Part shown: one piece after another, positions 34,973 to 43,569 of the stretch
How positions within the stretch are numbered: the first letter of the stretch is position 1
Layout: each line of letters starts with the position of its first letter
NCBI GenBank assembly: GCA_041168905.1
Contig: JBEEJZ010000257.1
Location: forward strand, 30,900-94,899
Direction of reading: 5' to 3'
Length of the DNA: 64,000 bases
Source of the DNA: JBEEJZ01 sp041168905
GTDB taxonomy: Bacteria; Pseudomonadota; Gammaproteobacteria; Burkholderiales; Burkholderiaceae_C
Position numbers and translations under genes: made by a program
Notes under the pieces: model-generated
Database searches by the model: none
What the model saw: the letters and a program-made list of their open reading frames with translations, nothing else
What the model was told of the DNA's origin: nothing

Positions 34973-35728
34973 ATGCCACGAGCGCCCCTGCACCTGATCG
35001 AACGCTCCTGGCCCTTGCCCGCCCTGGTGGTGTGGGGCTTGGCCTGGGCGCTGCTTTGGGCGCTACACCAAGTGGGGCTGCCACTTGGGTGGGCCGTGAC
35101 GCTGGCCACGGTGTGGGGAGTTTTGGGCAGTGCGCTGGGGCGTACCCCCTGGCGTAAAAGCCTGATTGCCCTGGGTTTTCCGGTCTCGGTGCTTGCGCTC
35201 TGGGCGGCGGTGCTGCCGGCCTGGGCCTGGTTGTTGCCGCTGGTGGCCTTCCTGCTTTTGTACCCTATGCATGCTTGGCGTGATGCGCCTGTGTTCCCTA
35301 CGCCAGCTGGGGCTTTGTTGGGTTTGCCGGCACAGGCTGCGCTGCAGGACGGTGCCCAGATCCTGGATGCGGGTTGCGGGATGGGCCATGGTTTGCTGGC
35401 CCTGCGGCAGGCCTATCCGCACGCCCATTTGCATGGCCTGGAGTGGAGCTGGCCCCTGCGCTGGTGGTGTGCCCTGCGCTGTCCCTGGGCCAGCGTGCGT
35501 CAAGGCGATATGTGGCAACAGAGCTGGCAAGGCTGGGACCTGGTCTATCTCTTCCAGCGGCCCGAGAGCATGCCGCGGGCTGCCGCCAAAGCGCTGGCCG
35601 AGCTCAAGCCCGGTGCCTGGCTGGCCAGCCTTGAATTTGAAGCCTGTGATCTGCGGCCGCACATCTGTTTGAAGGCCCCGGATGGCCGTCCCATCTGGCT
35701 GTACCAGGCACCTTTTTTGCGCCCTTGA
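34973..35728 (+). CDS. Membrane-anchored class I methyltransferase-like protein
   Basis: 251 residues. Three or four hydrophobic segments fill the first ~100 residues (ALVVWGLAWALLWAL, WAVTLATVWGVLGSAL, WAWLLPLVAFLLLYP). A Rossmann-type region follows, with a SAM-binding motif ILDAGCGMGHGLLAL near residue 130 and HLHGLEWSW and DLVYLFQRP. This suggests an inner-membrane protein with a cytoplasmic methyltransferase-like domain. Substrate unknown. It starts 43 bases after parB and may share its transcript. Confidence 0.72.
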   Translation: MPRAPLHLIERSWPLPALVVWGLAWALLWALHQVGLPLGWAVTLATVWGVLGSALGRTPWRKSLIALGFPVSVLALWAAVLPAWAWLLPLVAFLLLYPMHAWRDAPVFPTPAGALLGLPAQAALQDGAQILDAGCGMGHGLLALRQAYPHAHLHGLEWSWPLRWWCALRCPWASVRQGDMWQQSWQGWDLVYLFQRPESMPRAAAKALAELKPGAWLASLEFEACDLRPHICLKAPDGRPIWLYQAPFLRP

Positions 35729-35838
35729 AAGCGCTTCATTCCGCACTAAGCAGGCAGTGCTATTCTTCGTGCGGGATCAGTGAAAGTTCATTGCTTTCAA
35801 CTCCGGTCCAAGTCCACAAACAAGATCGTTGAAACCTC

Positions 35839-36999
35839 ATGAGCGCTATTCAGGAACAGGCCAAGTTCACCATTTTGGTGGTTGACGACGAGCCGATCAA
35901 CCGTATGCTGCTGGCGGAAGCGCTGGGTGGCCAATATTTGGTCATGTCGGCTGAAGATGGCGAGACTTGTCTGGCCATGGCCAGATCAACAACCAACCCG
36001 CCGGACCTGATTCTGTTGGACATCATGATGCCTGTGATGGATGGCTACGAGGTCTGCCGCCGCCTCAAGGCAGATCCTCTGACTCGACATATGCCTGTCA
36101 TCTTTGTGTCTGCCAAGTCCGACCCTGACGACGAGCGCTTGGGGCTGGAAATCGGTGCCGTTGATTTTGTCCATAAACCGGTCAGCTTTCCTGTTTTGCT
36201 GGCGCGCGTGGCGTCCCATCTGGCGTTGAAAACGCAGGCTGATTTGTTGCGAACAAAAAATGACCATCTAGAACTGCAGGTAAAGGCTCGTACGCAAGAC
36301 TTGGTGGCGCTGCAAGACGTCACCATGGTTGCCATGGCACTGCTGGCAGAAGTGGGTGATGCCGACACTTTGCCGCACATCCGCAGAACCCAGCACTACG
36401 TGAAGGCCTTGGCTGAGCAGGTCCGCCACCGCCCACCGTTTGCCGGGCTGCTCAGCGATGACGCCATCCAGGCCATCTTTCGCTCGGTGCCCTTGCACGA
36501 CATCGGCAATGCCGGTATCCCTGATCGCGTCTTGCTCAAGCCGGGCCGGCTCACGCCGGGTGACATTGCCATCATGAACACCCACACCCAAATCGGCCTG
36601 GATGTGATCGAGCAGGCCGAGCGCTCCATGGGAACCCCGCTCCCGTTTTTGACAACGGCGAAAGACATCGTGTTGGGTCACCACGAGCGCTGGGACGGTC
36701 GTGGTTATCCGCAAGGGCTGGCAGGCACGGCGATTCCACTTTGCGCGCGTCTGACGACGATTGCTGACGTGTATGACGCCCTCATCACGCCCCGGGTTTA
36801 CAAGGCCGGCTTGTCGCACCAGGAGGCGATGCACGTGATCTTCCAAGAGCGCGGGCAACATTTCGACCCCGATCTGGTGGATGCTTTTGTTGAAATTCAG
36901 GACGAAATTACCGCGATTTCTGCGCGTTTCCCGGACACCCCCGACGGCATGGAAAAAAAGATCCAGTACATGATCGCGGCGATCGCAGAAGAGGCCTGA
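35839..36999 (+). CDS. Response regulator with HD-GYP domain (c-di-GMP phosphodiesterase)
   Basis: 386 residues. The receiver domain has VVDDEP and phosphoacceptor Asp61 in LILLDIMMP. A short helical linker leads to an HD-GYP domain with His220-Asp221 (PLHDIGNAGIPDRVLLKPG), HHERWDGRGYPQGL and TTIADVYDAL. All metal-binding and GYP residues are present, so hydrolysis of cyclic di-GMP, switched by phosphorylation, is likely. No sensor kinase is adjacent. Convergent with the FAD oxidase. Confidence 0.92.
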   Translation: MSAIQEQAKFTILVVDDEPINRMLLAEALGGQYLVMSAEDGETCLAMARSTTNPPDLILLDIMMPVMDGYEVCRRLKADPLTRHMPVIFVSAKSDPDDERLGLEIGAVDFVHKPVSFPVLLARVASHLALKTQADLLRTKNDHLELQVKARTQDLVALQDVTMVAMALLAEVGDADTLPHIRRTQHYVKALAEQVRHRPPFAGLLSDDAIQAIFRSVPLHDIGNAGIPDRVLLKPGRLTPGDIAIMNTHTQIGLDVIEQAERSMGTPLPFLTTAKDIVLGHHERWDGRGYPQGLAGTAIPLCARLTTIADVYDALITPRVYKAGLSHQEAMHVIFQERGQHFDPDLVDAFVEIQDEITAISARFPDTPDGMEKKIQYMIAAIAEEA

Positions 37000-37005
37000 G
37001 TTAGG

Positions 37006-37050
37006 CCTTGCCCGCTGCGGGCAAGGTGGCATGCACAGCGAATGCTGTGC
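37006..37050. terminator. Two hairpins between convergent genes
   Basis: CCTTGCCCG-CTG-CGGGCAAGG (37006-37026) and GCACAGC-GAAT-GCTGTGC (37033-37050) lie in the gap between the HD-GYP gene and the FAD oxidase. Neither has a long U tract, but together they could stop transcription from both sides. Confidence 0.45.
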
Positions 37051-37056
37051 CAGGGC

Positions 37057-38481
37057 TTATAGCGCGAAGATCTTGCCTGGATTCAGAATGTTCTTGGGGT
37101 CCAGTGCGCGCTTGAGGGTGCGCATCATGTCGACTGCACCAGCACCGGTTTCAGTGACCAAAAAATCCATCTTGTGCAGACCCACGCCATGTTCGCCGGT
37201 GCAGGTGCCCCCCAGCTTCAGGGCGCGGGCCACCAGGGCGTGATTCAGTTGTTCCGCGGTTTCACGCTCCGCCGGCAATGCCGGGTCCAGCAGGTAACCA
37301 AAATGGAAGTTGCCATCCCCCACATGGCCCACCAGAAAGTACGGAATGCCGGTCGCGTCGGCTTCCGTGATCGAGTCCAGCAGGCAGTCTGCCAAGCGTG
37401 AAATGGGCACGCAGGTGTCGGTCGAGATCACCTTGCAGCCTGGGCGCGACTGCACCGCAGCAAAGTAGGCGTTGTGCCGTGCGGTCCAAAGGCGGGTGCG
37501 TTCTTCAGGCGTGCTGGCCCACTCGAAAGCATTGCCACCATGGCCGGAGGCGATCTCCTGCACCAACTCGGCTTGTTCCTTGACGCCGGTGGGGGAGCCA
37601 TGGAATTCCATCAGCAGCATGGGCGACTCCGCCAGCCCCAGCTTGGCGTAGGTGTTGACCATGCGCACGGTGTTGGCATCGATCAGCTCCACGCGGGCAA
37701 TGGGCACGCCCAGCTGGATGATCTCGATGGTGGTGCGCACAGCGGCTTCGATGCTGGGAAACGAGCACACAGCTGCCGAAATGGCCTCGGGCAAGGGGTA
37801 CAGCTTGAGCGTGATTTCGGTGATCACGCCCAAAGTGCCTTCCGAACCCACCATCAGCCGTGTCAGGTCGTAGCCTGCGCTGCTTTTCTTGGCCCGGGTG
37901 CCGGTGCGAATCACCTCGCCGCTGGCGGTGACCACTTCCAGCGCCAGCACGTTTTCGCGCATGGTGCCGTAGCGCACAGCATTGGTGCCGCTGGCACGTG
38001 TGGCGCACATGCCACCCAGGCTGGCGTCTGCCCCCGGGTCGATCGGGAAAAACAGGCCGGTGCTTTTGATTTCTTCATTGAGCTGTTTGCGCGTGACGCC
38101 AGGTTGCACCGTCACCGTCAAGTCTTCGGAATGTACCGACAGCACACGGCTCATGCGGCCCATGTCGATGCTGATACCCCCTTGCACCGCCAGCAGATGC
38201 CCTTCCAGTGACGAGCCCACGCCAAAAGGAATAACAGGCACTTCAAAGTCGCTGGCCAGCCGCACCACCGTAGCCACCTCAGAGGTGTTCTCAACAAAGA
38301 TCACGGCTGCTGGCGGCGGCACAGCAAATGAGGACTCGTCGCGGCCATGCTGCTCGCGCACCACCTGTGCGGTGGAGCAGCGCTCGCCAAAACGGACTTT
38401 CAGGGCCGCGATCAGCGCCTCCGGCACTGGGCGTTGCTGCACTTCGGGCATCAGGTGGGGAGTGGGCGTGGGGGCGTTCAT
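37057..38481 (-). CDS. FAD-binding oxidase, D-lactate dehydrogenase/GlcD-like
   Basis: 474 residues of the PCMH-type FAD oxidase family with the FAD-binding core VIPFGVGSSLEGHLLAVQGG and DPGADASLGGMCATRASGTNAVRYG, and the C-terminal cap with GHVGDGNFHF and GGTCTGEHGVGLHK. Enzymes of this type oxidise D-lactate, glycolate or D-2-hydroxyglutarate. D-lactate dehydrogenase (cytochrome-type) is the usual annotation; the substrate is not fixed by the sequence. It is divergent from the cobalamin adenosyltransferase. Confidence 0.86.
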   Translation of the reverse strand: MNAPTPTPHLMPEVQQRPVPEALIAALKVRFGERCSTAQVVREQHGRDESSFAVPPPAAVIFVENTSEVATVVRLASDFEVPVIPFGVGSSLEGHLLAVQGGISIDMGRMSRVLSVHSEDLTVTVQPGVTRKQLNEEIKSTGLFFPIDPGADASLGGMCATRASGTNAVRYGTMRENVLALEVVTASGEVIRTGTRAKKSSAGYDLTRLMVGSEGTLGVITEITLKLYPLPEAISAAVCSFPSIEAAVRTTIEIIQLGVPIARVELIDANTVRMVNTYAKLGLAESPMLLMEFHGSPTGVKEQAELVQEIASGHGGNAFEWASTPEERTRLWTARHNAYFAAVQSRPGCKVISTDTCVPISRLADCLLDSITEADATGIPYFLVGHVGDGNFHFGYLLDPALPAERETAEQLNHALVARALKLGGTCTGEHGVGLHKMDFLVTETGAGAVDMMRTLKRALDPKNILNPGKIFAL

Positions 38482-38571
38482 GGGGCGGGTCTCCTGATAG
38501 TGAAATGAGTTTACGTGGCTTTGGCCGACAATTCAGTCCTCAGCTAGCCGAGACCAACGAGGAAACACAAC

Positions 38572-39138
38572 ATGGGTAACCGACTGACGCAAATCGCCAC
38601 CCGTACAGGCGACAACGGCACCACCGGCCTGGGCGATAACACCCGGGTCAGCAAAAACAGCTTGCGCGTTCATGCCATGGGTGAGGTCGATGAACTCAAC
38701 TCCGGCATCGGCGTACTCCTGTGTGAGCCTATGCCCGACGATGTGCGTTCTGTGCTGGTCGAGATTCAGCACCAGCTTTTCAACCTGGGCGGTGAGCTGT
38801 CGATCCCTGGGTTCGAACTGCTCAAGGCGGATGCGGTACTTGCGCTGGACGCTGCCCTCGCCACCTACAACGACCAGCTGCCGCGCCTGCAGGAGTTCAT
38901 CCTGCCCGCAGGTACCCGTGCCGCCGCCCTGGCCCATGTGGCGCGCACAGTGGCACGTCGCGCCGAGCGGGCGGTGGTGGCGCTGGGCAACGAAGAGGCC
39001 ATCAAGGACACCCCGCGCCAATACCTGAACCGCCTGTCTGACCTGATGTTCGTACTGGCTCGCGTGCTCAATCGCATGAACGGGGGCGACGATGTCTATT
39101 GGAAGAGCGAGCGCATGGCGCAGTCGGGTGCCCAATAA
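38572..39138 (+). CDS. Cob(I)yrinic acid a,c-diamide/cob(I)alamin adenosyltransferase, PduO type
   Basis: 188 residues starting MGNRLTQIATRTGDNGTTGLGDN. It contains the ATP-binding N-terminal loop TRTGDNGTTGLG and the C-terminal RRAERAVVAL and YLNRLSDLMFVLAR motifs of PduO-type enzymes. It forms adenosylcobalamin from cob(I)alamin and ATP. AGGAAACACAAC precedes the start. The following gene, glutaryl-CoA dehydrogenase, is 34 bases away; propionyl/methylmalonyl metabolism is the usual reason for this cofactor, but no mutase is in the window. Confidence 0.93.
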   Translation: MGNRLTQIATRTGDNGTTGLGDNTRVSKNSLRVHAMGEVDELNSGIGVLLCEPMPDDVRSVLVEIQHQLFNLGGELSIPGFELLKADAVLALDAALATYNDQLPRLQEFILPAGTRAAALAHVARTVARRAERAVVALGNEEAIKDTPRQYLNRLSDLMFVLARVLNRMNGGDDVYWKSERMAQSGAQ

Positions 39139-39172
39139 CCAGACATTTCTCATTTTCATCGGAGACACCACC

Positions 39173-40369
39173 ATGGCCCACGCCGCCTTTCAATGGCAAG
39201 ACCCATTTCTGCTCGATCAGCAACTGACTGACGATGAACGCATGGTGCGGGATGCTGCCACAGCCTATTGCCAGGACAAGTTGCAGCCGCGTGTGACGCA
39301 GGCCTTTCGAGAGGGCAGCACCGATGTGGCCATCTTTCGTGAGATGGGGGAGTTGGGTTTGCTGGGCCCCACCATCCCCGAGGTTTATGGCGGCCCGGGC
39401 CTTAATTACGTGGCATACGGCCTGATTGCCCGCGAGGTGGAGCGCGTGGATTCCGGCTACCGCTCCATGATGAGCGTCCAAAGCTCATTGGTGATGGTGC
39501 CTATTTTTGAATTCGGTACCGAGGCGCAAAAGCAGAAATACCTGCCCAAGCTGGCCAGTGGTGAATGGATTGGTTGCTTTGGCCTGACCGAGCCTGACCA
39601 TGGCTCGGACCCCGGCTCCATGGCCACTCGCGCCTACAAGGTGCCAGGCGGCTACAAGCTCACCGGCAGCAAGATGTGGATTTCCAACAGCCCCATGGCC
39701 GACGTGTTCGTGGTCTGGGCCAAGGAAGTGACCGAGGGTGGCGCCGTTGGCCCCATCCGTGGTTTCGTCCTGGAAAAAGGAATGGCGGGCTTGAGCGCCC
39801 CCGCCATCCACGGCAAGGTCGGCTTGCGGGCGTCGGTCACGGGTGAGATCGTGATGGATGGCGTGTTCTGCCCGGAAGAAAACGCCTTTCCCGAGGTGCA
39901 GGGGCTCAAGGGGCCATTCACCTGCCTCAACTCGGCCCGCTACGGCATTGCCTGGGGCGCCTTGGGTGCGGCAGAAGACTGCTGGCTACGTGCTCGTCTA
40001 TACACGCTGGACCGCAAGCAGTTCGGTCGCCCATTGGCGGCCAACCAACTCATTCAGAAGAAACTGGCCGACATGCAAACCGAGATCGCACTGGGTCTGC
40101 AGGGCTGCCTGCGCCTGGGCCGCATGAAGGACGAGGGCACTGCATCGGTCGAAATCACCTCCATCCTCAAGCGCAACTCCTGTGGCAAGGCGCTGGACAT
40201 CGCCCGCATGGCGCGGGACATGATGGGTGGTAACGGCATCAGCGATGAGTTTGGCGTGGCCCGTCATCTGGTCAACCTGGAGGTGGTGAACACCTACGAA
40301 GGTACCCACGACATCCATGCGCTGATTCTGGGCCGGGCGCAGACGGGCATTGCTGCGTTTGCCAACTGA
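39173..40369 (+). CDS. gcdH: Glutaryl-CoA dehydrogenase
   Basis: 398-residue acyl-CoA dehydrogenase of the GcdH branch. It oxidises and decarboxylates glutaryl-CoA to crotonyl-CoA, with electrons passing to ETF. Visible motifs are FGLTEPDHGSDPGSM, YKLTGSKMWISNSPMADVFVVWAK, and the catalytic Glu376 in TYEGTHDIHALILGRAQTG. The ATG at 39173 follows GGAGACACCACC and begins the family sequence. It ends lysine, tryptophan and some aromatic degradation routes, and the CoA-transferase just downstream fits making glutaryl-CoA. Confidence 0.94.
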   Translation: MAHAAFQWQDPFLLDQQLTDDERMVRDAATAYCQDKLQPRVTQAFREGSTDVAIFREMGELGLLGPTIPEVYGGPGLNYVAYGLIAREVERVDSGYRSMMSVQSSLVMVPIFEFGTEAQKQKYLPKLASGEWIGCFGLTEPDHGSDPGSMATRAYKVPGGYKLTGSKMWISNSPMADVFVVWAKEVTEGGAVGPIRGFVLEKGMAGLSAPAIHGKVGLRASVTGEIVMDGVFCPEENAFPEVQGLKGPFTCLNSARYGIAWGALGAAEDCWLRARLYTLDRKQFGRPLAANQLIQKKLADMQTEIALGLQGCLRLGRMKDEGTASVEITSILKRNSCGKALDIARMARDMMGGNGISDEFGVARHLVNLEVVNTYEGTHDIHALILGRAQTGIAAFAN

Positions 40370-40422
40370 AGCTATTCGTGTTTTGGTAGCTGTTTGATTG
40401 TTGCGGGCGACGGTGTTGGGGG

Positions 40423-40499
40423 GCACTGCGGGGTATGGCGGCCCCGCCTCATGCTGCCAAATGCGCAGAAATCGGCTGGCCCGCCATACCCCGCAGTGC
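40423..40499. repeat. 19-bp perfect inverted repeat between gcdH and the CoA-transferase
   Basis: The arm GCACTGCGGGGTATGGCGG at 40423-40441 is repeated exactly, inverted, at 40481-40499 around a 39-base spacer. A smaller AGCTA/TAGCT hairpin (40370-40391) directly follows the gcdH stop. It could be a terminator, an mRNA stability structure or a REP-like element. Confidence 0.85.
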
Positions 40500-40572
40500 T
40501 TCGAGCGGGTGTGCAGGTACAACAGTCCAATTGAAGGCGGTAGTTGACCAAATCTACTAAGGAGACACGGCG

Positions 40573-41823
40573 ATGAACGTCAATCAAGGCGCACTTTCCC
40601 ACCTCAAGGTGCTGGACCTTTCGCGTGTGCTGGCGGGTCCTTGGTGCACCCAGATGCTGGCTGACCTGGGGGCGGATGTCATCAAGGTGGAGAGGCCAGG
40701 GGAGGGCGACGACACGCGCCACTGGGGCCCGCCGTTCCTGAAAGACGCCGACGGCCATGACACTGAACAGGCCACCTACTTCACCGCCTGCAACCGTAAC
40801 AAGCGCTCGGTCACCATCGACATGGCCCAGCCGCAAGGGCAGGCCTTGATACGCCAGATGGCCATGGGCAGCGACGTGCTGGTCGAGAATTTCAAGGTCG
40901 GCGGCCTGGCGAAGTACGGGTTGGACTTCGAGACCCTGCATGCCCTCAACCCCCGGCTGATTTATTGCTCGGTCACCGGTTTTGGCCAGACCGGGCCCTA
41001 TGCCCAACGCGCTGGCTACGACCTGATGATTCAGGCCATGAGCGGCATGATGAGCATCACCGGCCGCCCCGATGAGGTGCCCGGCGGCGGGCCGCAGCGC
41101 GTGGGCGTGGCGCTGATCGACCTCTTTACCGGCACCTACGCCACCAGCGCCATCCTGGCTGCCATCGAGGCCCGGCACCGCACCGGCCTGGGCCAGCACA
41201 TCGACATGGCGCTGCTGGATGTGGGCATGGCCATCCTGGCGAACCAGGCGGCCAGTTTTTTGAACACCGGCAAGGTGCCGCCGCGCCAGGGCAACAGCCA
41301 CCCTAGCCTGGTGCCCTATCAGGACTTTCCCACGGCCGATGGCGCCATGCTCCTGGCCATCGGCAACGACGGCCAGTTTGCGCGGTTTTGCCACGCCGCC
41401 GGCCAGCCGCAGTGGGCCACCGATGCACGCTTTGCCACCAACACCCTGCGCGTGCTGCACCGCGACGAGCTGGTGCCCGCCATCAGCCAGGTGACCTGCC
41501 TGCGCACCACCGCGCAGTGGATCGCCTTGCTGGAGGACAAAGCCGTACCTTGCGGTGCCATCAATGACATCGGGCAGGCCTTTGACGATGCCCAGGTACA
41601 GGCCCGAGGTCTGGTGGTGACGCAGGCCACGTCCGCGCAGGCCCGTTCACAAACTGCCGTGCCCGCCATGGCCACCGTGGCCAGCCCCCTGCGCCTGACC
41701 GCTACCCCTCCCGTGCTGCACCGCCCCCCACCGGCCCTGGGCGAGCACACTGCTGAAGTACTTGCCGAACTTGGGCTTGACGCTAGCCGTGTGGCGCAGC
41801 TGCGTGCGGAGGGGGTGGTTTAG
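40573..41823 (+). CDS. CaiB/BaiF-family CoA-transferase
   Basis: 416 residues of the class III CoA-transferase family: LKVLDLSRVLAGPWCTQMLADLGADVIKVE at the N-terminus (in two parts), the catalytic Asp region RAGYDLMIQAMSGMMSITG, and GVALIDLFTGTYA. These enzymes move CoA between carboxylic acids. Its place behind gcdH suggests a succinyl-CoA:glutarate CoA-transferase supplying glutaryl-CoA; this is by context. AAGGAGACACGGCG precedes the start. Confidence 0.88.
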   Translation: MNVNQGALSHLKVLDLSRVLAGPWCTQMLADLGADVIKVERPGEGDDTRHWGPPFLKDADGHDTEQATYFTACNRNKRSVTIDMAQPQGQALIRQMAMGSDVLVENFKVGGLAKYGLDFETLHALNPRLIYCSVTGFGQTGPYAQRAGYDLMIQAMSGMMSITGRPDEVPGGGPQRVGVALIDLFTGTYATSAILAAIEARHRTGLGQHIDMALLDVGMAILANQAASFLNTGKVPPRQGNSHPSLVPYQDFPTADGAMLLAIGNDGQFARFCHAAGQPQWATDARFATNTLRVLHRDELVPAISQVTCLRTTAQWIALLEDKAVPCGAINDIGQAFDDAQVQARGLVVTQATSAQARSQTAVPAMATVASPLRLTATPPVLHRPPPALGEHTAEVLAELGLDASRVAQLRAEGVV

Positions 41824-41879
41824 GGCAGGCTGACGTAAACTGTGCAGAATTCTGTCAATGGTTTTTGGAGGAGTCAGAC

Positions 41880-42203
41880 ATGGGGTTTGCAGCTAGCGAC
41901 GTGGTCCCTTTCACCCATGCACGTGCCCATCTGTCCGAGTTGGCAGATCAGGCCAAGGCGGGCGCAGAGAAGATCATCACCAAAAACGGCGAGAGCTACG
42001 TCGCCTTGATTAACGCTGACCGGTTGGATTACTACCACCGCCTGGAGCGAGAACGCATTCATCTTTTGTTGATTGACGACGCTAAGCGAGGCCTAGCCGA
42101 CATCGGGGCCGGCCGGACCTACGAGGCGGATGCCACCATCGCCCAGCGTCAGGAGCGCCGCGCGGCGTCGGCCACCGGCAAGACAGTCAAGAAGCGTGGT
42201 TGA
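41880..42203 (+). CDS. Phd/YefM-family antitoxin
   Basis: 107 residues. The N-terminal half has the Phd/YefM fold (VVPFTHARAHLSELADQAKAGAEKIITKNGESYVALIN, in order), which dimerises and binds operator DNA; the C-terminal tail is the toxin-neutralising part. A GGAGGAG ribosome-binding site fixes the start. A short palindrome CAGAATTCTG (41845-41854) upstream could be the operator. It overlaps the RelE-like toxin gene by eight bases, the standard toxin-antitoxin arrangement. Confidence 0.85.
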   Translation: MGFAASDVVPFTHARAHLSELADQAKAGAEKIITKNGESYVALINADRLDYYHRLERERIHLLLIDDAKRGLADIGAGRTYEADATIAQRQERRAASATGKTVKKRG

Positions 42204-42597
42204 GGATCTGTACCGCGTCGAGCTGTCCGCGAGCTTCCTGGAGCGGCTGGACGCCATCGAGGCGTTCTTAGTGGAAGCGGACGCCGGCTTCGCTTTTGAT
42301 AAGTTGCTGGTCGATCTGCGCGCCACCGTTATCCCCAACCTGCAGCGTTTCCCTCGCATCGGTCGGCGCTACCTGGCCAATCCGCCCCAGTCGGCCGAAG
42401 CTCTGGCGCAGCTGGCCACGCTGCCGCCGGGTGCAGCCGATGCCTTGCGCGAGTATCTGCACGGCGACTACCTGATGCTCTACGCGGCCATGGATGCCAA
42501 TGCGACGGTGTACCTGCTGTCCATCCGGCACCACCGCCAACTTTCGTTTGACTTCGCTCGGCTGTGGCCGGGCGACACCACGCCAGACCAGCGCTGA
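42196..42597 (+). CDS. RelE/ParE-family toxin
   Basis: About 133 residues from a GTG overlapping the antitoxin end. RelE/ParE features are VELSASFLERLDAIEAFL, a central VIPNLQRFPRIGRRY, and the terminal strands DYLMLYAAMDANATVYLLSIRHHRQLSFDF. Members either cut mRNA at the ribosome (RelE) or inhibit gyrase (ParE); the sequence does not decide between them. It has a longer insertion (PPQSAEALAQLATLPPGAAD) than typical ~95-residue toxins. Confidence 0.78.
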   Translation: MVEDLYRVELSASFLERLDAIEAFLVEADAGFAFDKLLVDLRATVIPNLQRFPRIGRRYLANPPQSAEALAQLATLPPGAADALREYLHGDYLMLYAAMDANATVYLLSIRHHRQLSFDFARLWPGDTTPDQR

Positions 42598-42603
42598 GCC
42601 TCC

Positions 42604-43124
42604 ATGTCTTACCTTTATCAAGTCCTGACACAGCGCGTAGACGCCTGGCGCTCTGAAAATTACCCCTGCGATGCGTTCCCTGCCATCCGCGAGATTCTGG
42701 AGTTCGCCACCGAGGACGGCGAGACTGGCCAGCTTCGCTACCTTCGGCGTGCCCAGTTCCGCGCCCTGGAAACCTACTGGTATCTCCGGCTCGTGCTGGA
42801 GACGCCCAGGATTCCTGAGCTCTATGCGAAGTTGTTCCCGAGCAAGAAGGATCGCCGGGAAGCCATGGGCCTGACGCATCCTGAGATCGTTGCCTTCATC
42901 GCGGATACGGACCTGGAGACCTGCCTCGAAAGTGTCAAGTTCGACAACGCCTTCGTTCGCCAGTACGCCTTGGAGAGCCTGCGCGAGTCGACGACGTGCC
43001 CGAGCGCAAGCAAGACCTGGTGCAGGGGCGTTACGAGTCACTGGCGCCGCCAGCCGGCGCGACGGTGGCCGTGAAAATGATCGACATGTTGGGCGAGGAG
43101 CTGTTGGTCACCTTCGAGGTGTGA
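42604..43124 (+). pseudogene. Collapsed restriction/helicase gene remnant
   Basis: The first ~130 codons (MSYLYQVLTQRVDAWRSENY onward; LRALETYWYLRL is degenerate as RALETYWYLRLVLETP) resemble the N-terminus of large type III-restriction-like DEAD/DEAH helicases, ending at FVRQYALESLRE just before where the Walker A motif should come. After about 42985 coding continues in another frame as DDVPERKQDLVQGRYESLAP and ends VAVKMIDMLGEELLVTFEV at the TGA at 43122-43124. The tail looks like the C-terminus of the same helicase or of a partner methyltransferase. This indicates a large internal deletion. Assignment is from recall of the family, not a search. Confidence 0.55.
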
Positions 43125-43197
43125 GCCTGATGCTCACGTAACCAAAGACACCACGTCAAGGCGCATTCCGTTGCCTTGTTTATCGCCGTTGCTTGGG

Positions 43198-43476
43198 TCA
43201 GTACCTCGCTGATGGTGTGCCGGTTGACTCTGCACGCTCGCGGCGTAATTCATCCAGGTTGCCGGCTTGAACCTGGGCCACGATGTCCAGTTCGGCTCCC
43301 AGAACCGCCAGCACGGCCAGCAATTTGCGTGAACCTAATTCTGCCGACCTGCCACGTTCAAAACGCGACAGAGATTCGGGCGTCAAGCCTGCCTGGGCCG
43401 CGACATCGCCCTGCTTCAATCCCAGCTGCTTGCGACGCGTGGCGACGGCTTCACCAAGTTCTTGTAGGGTTTGCAT
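43198..43476 (-). CDS. Xre/HipB-type helix-turn-helix regulator, orphan
   Basis: 92 residues. The helix-turn-helix spans about residues 15-42 (RRKQLGLKQGDVAAQAGLTP then ESLSRFERGRS). The length and the C-terminal RRERAESTG tail resemble HipB-like antitoxins that precede hipA, but no HipA follows; downstream is the end of the restriction remnant. It may be an orphan antitoxin left after gene loss. The start codon directly abuts an operator-like palindrome and has no clear ribosome-binding site. Confidence 0.75.
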   Translation of the reverse strand: MQTLQELGEAVATRRKQLGLKQGDVAAQAGLTPESLSRFERGRSAELGSRKLLAVLAVLGAELDIVAQVQAGNLDELRRERAESTGTPSARY

Positions 43477-43532
43477 TTGACATAAATATCAATTTTTCAG
43501 ATTTTATGTTTGTTTCTTGATATAAAAATCAA
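43477..43532. promoter_or_regulatory. Paired operators of the Xre regulator
   Basis: Two near-identical 16-bp palindromes, TTGACATAAATATCAA (43477-43492) and TTGATATAAAAATCAA (43517-43532), are spaced 40 bases start to start, about four helical turns. They lie directly upstream of the Xre gene in an AT-rich stretch. Confidence 0.65.
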
Positions 43533-43569
43533 AATTTAGGTGACGTGGCGCCGTGCGCTGGCCGCTCGC

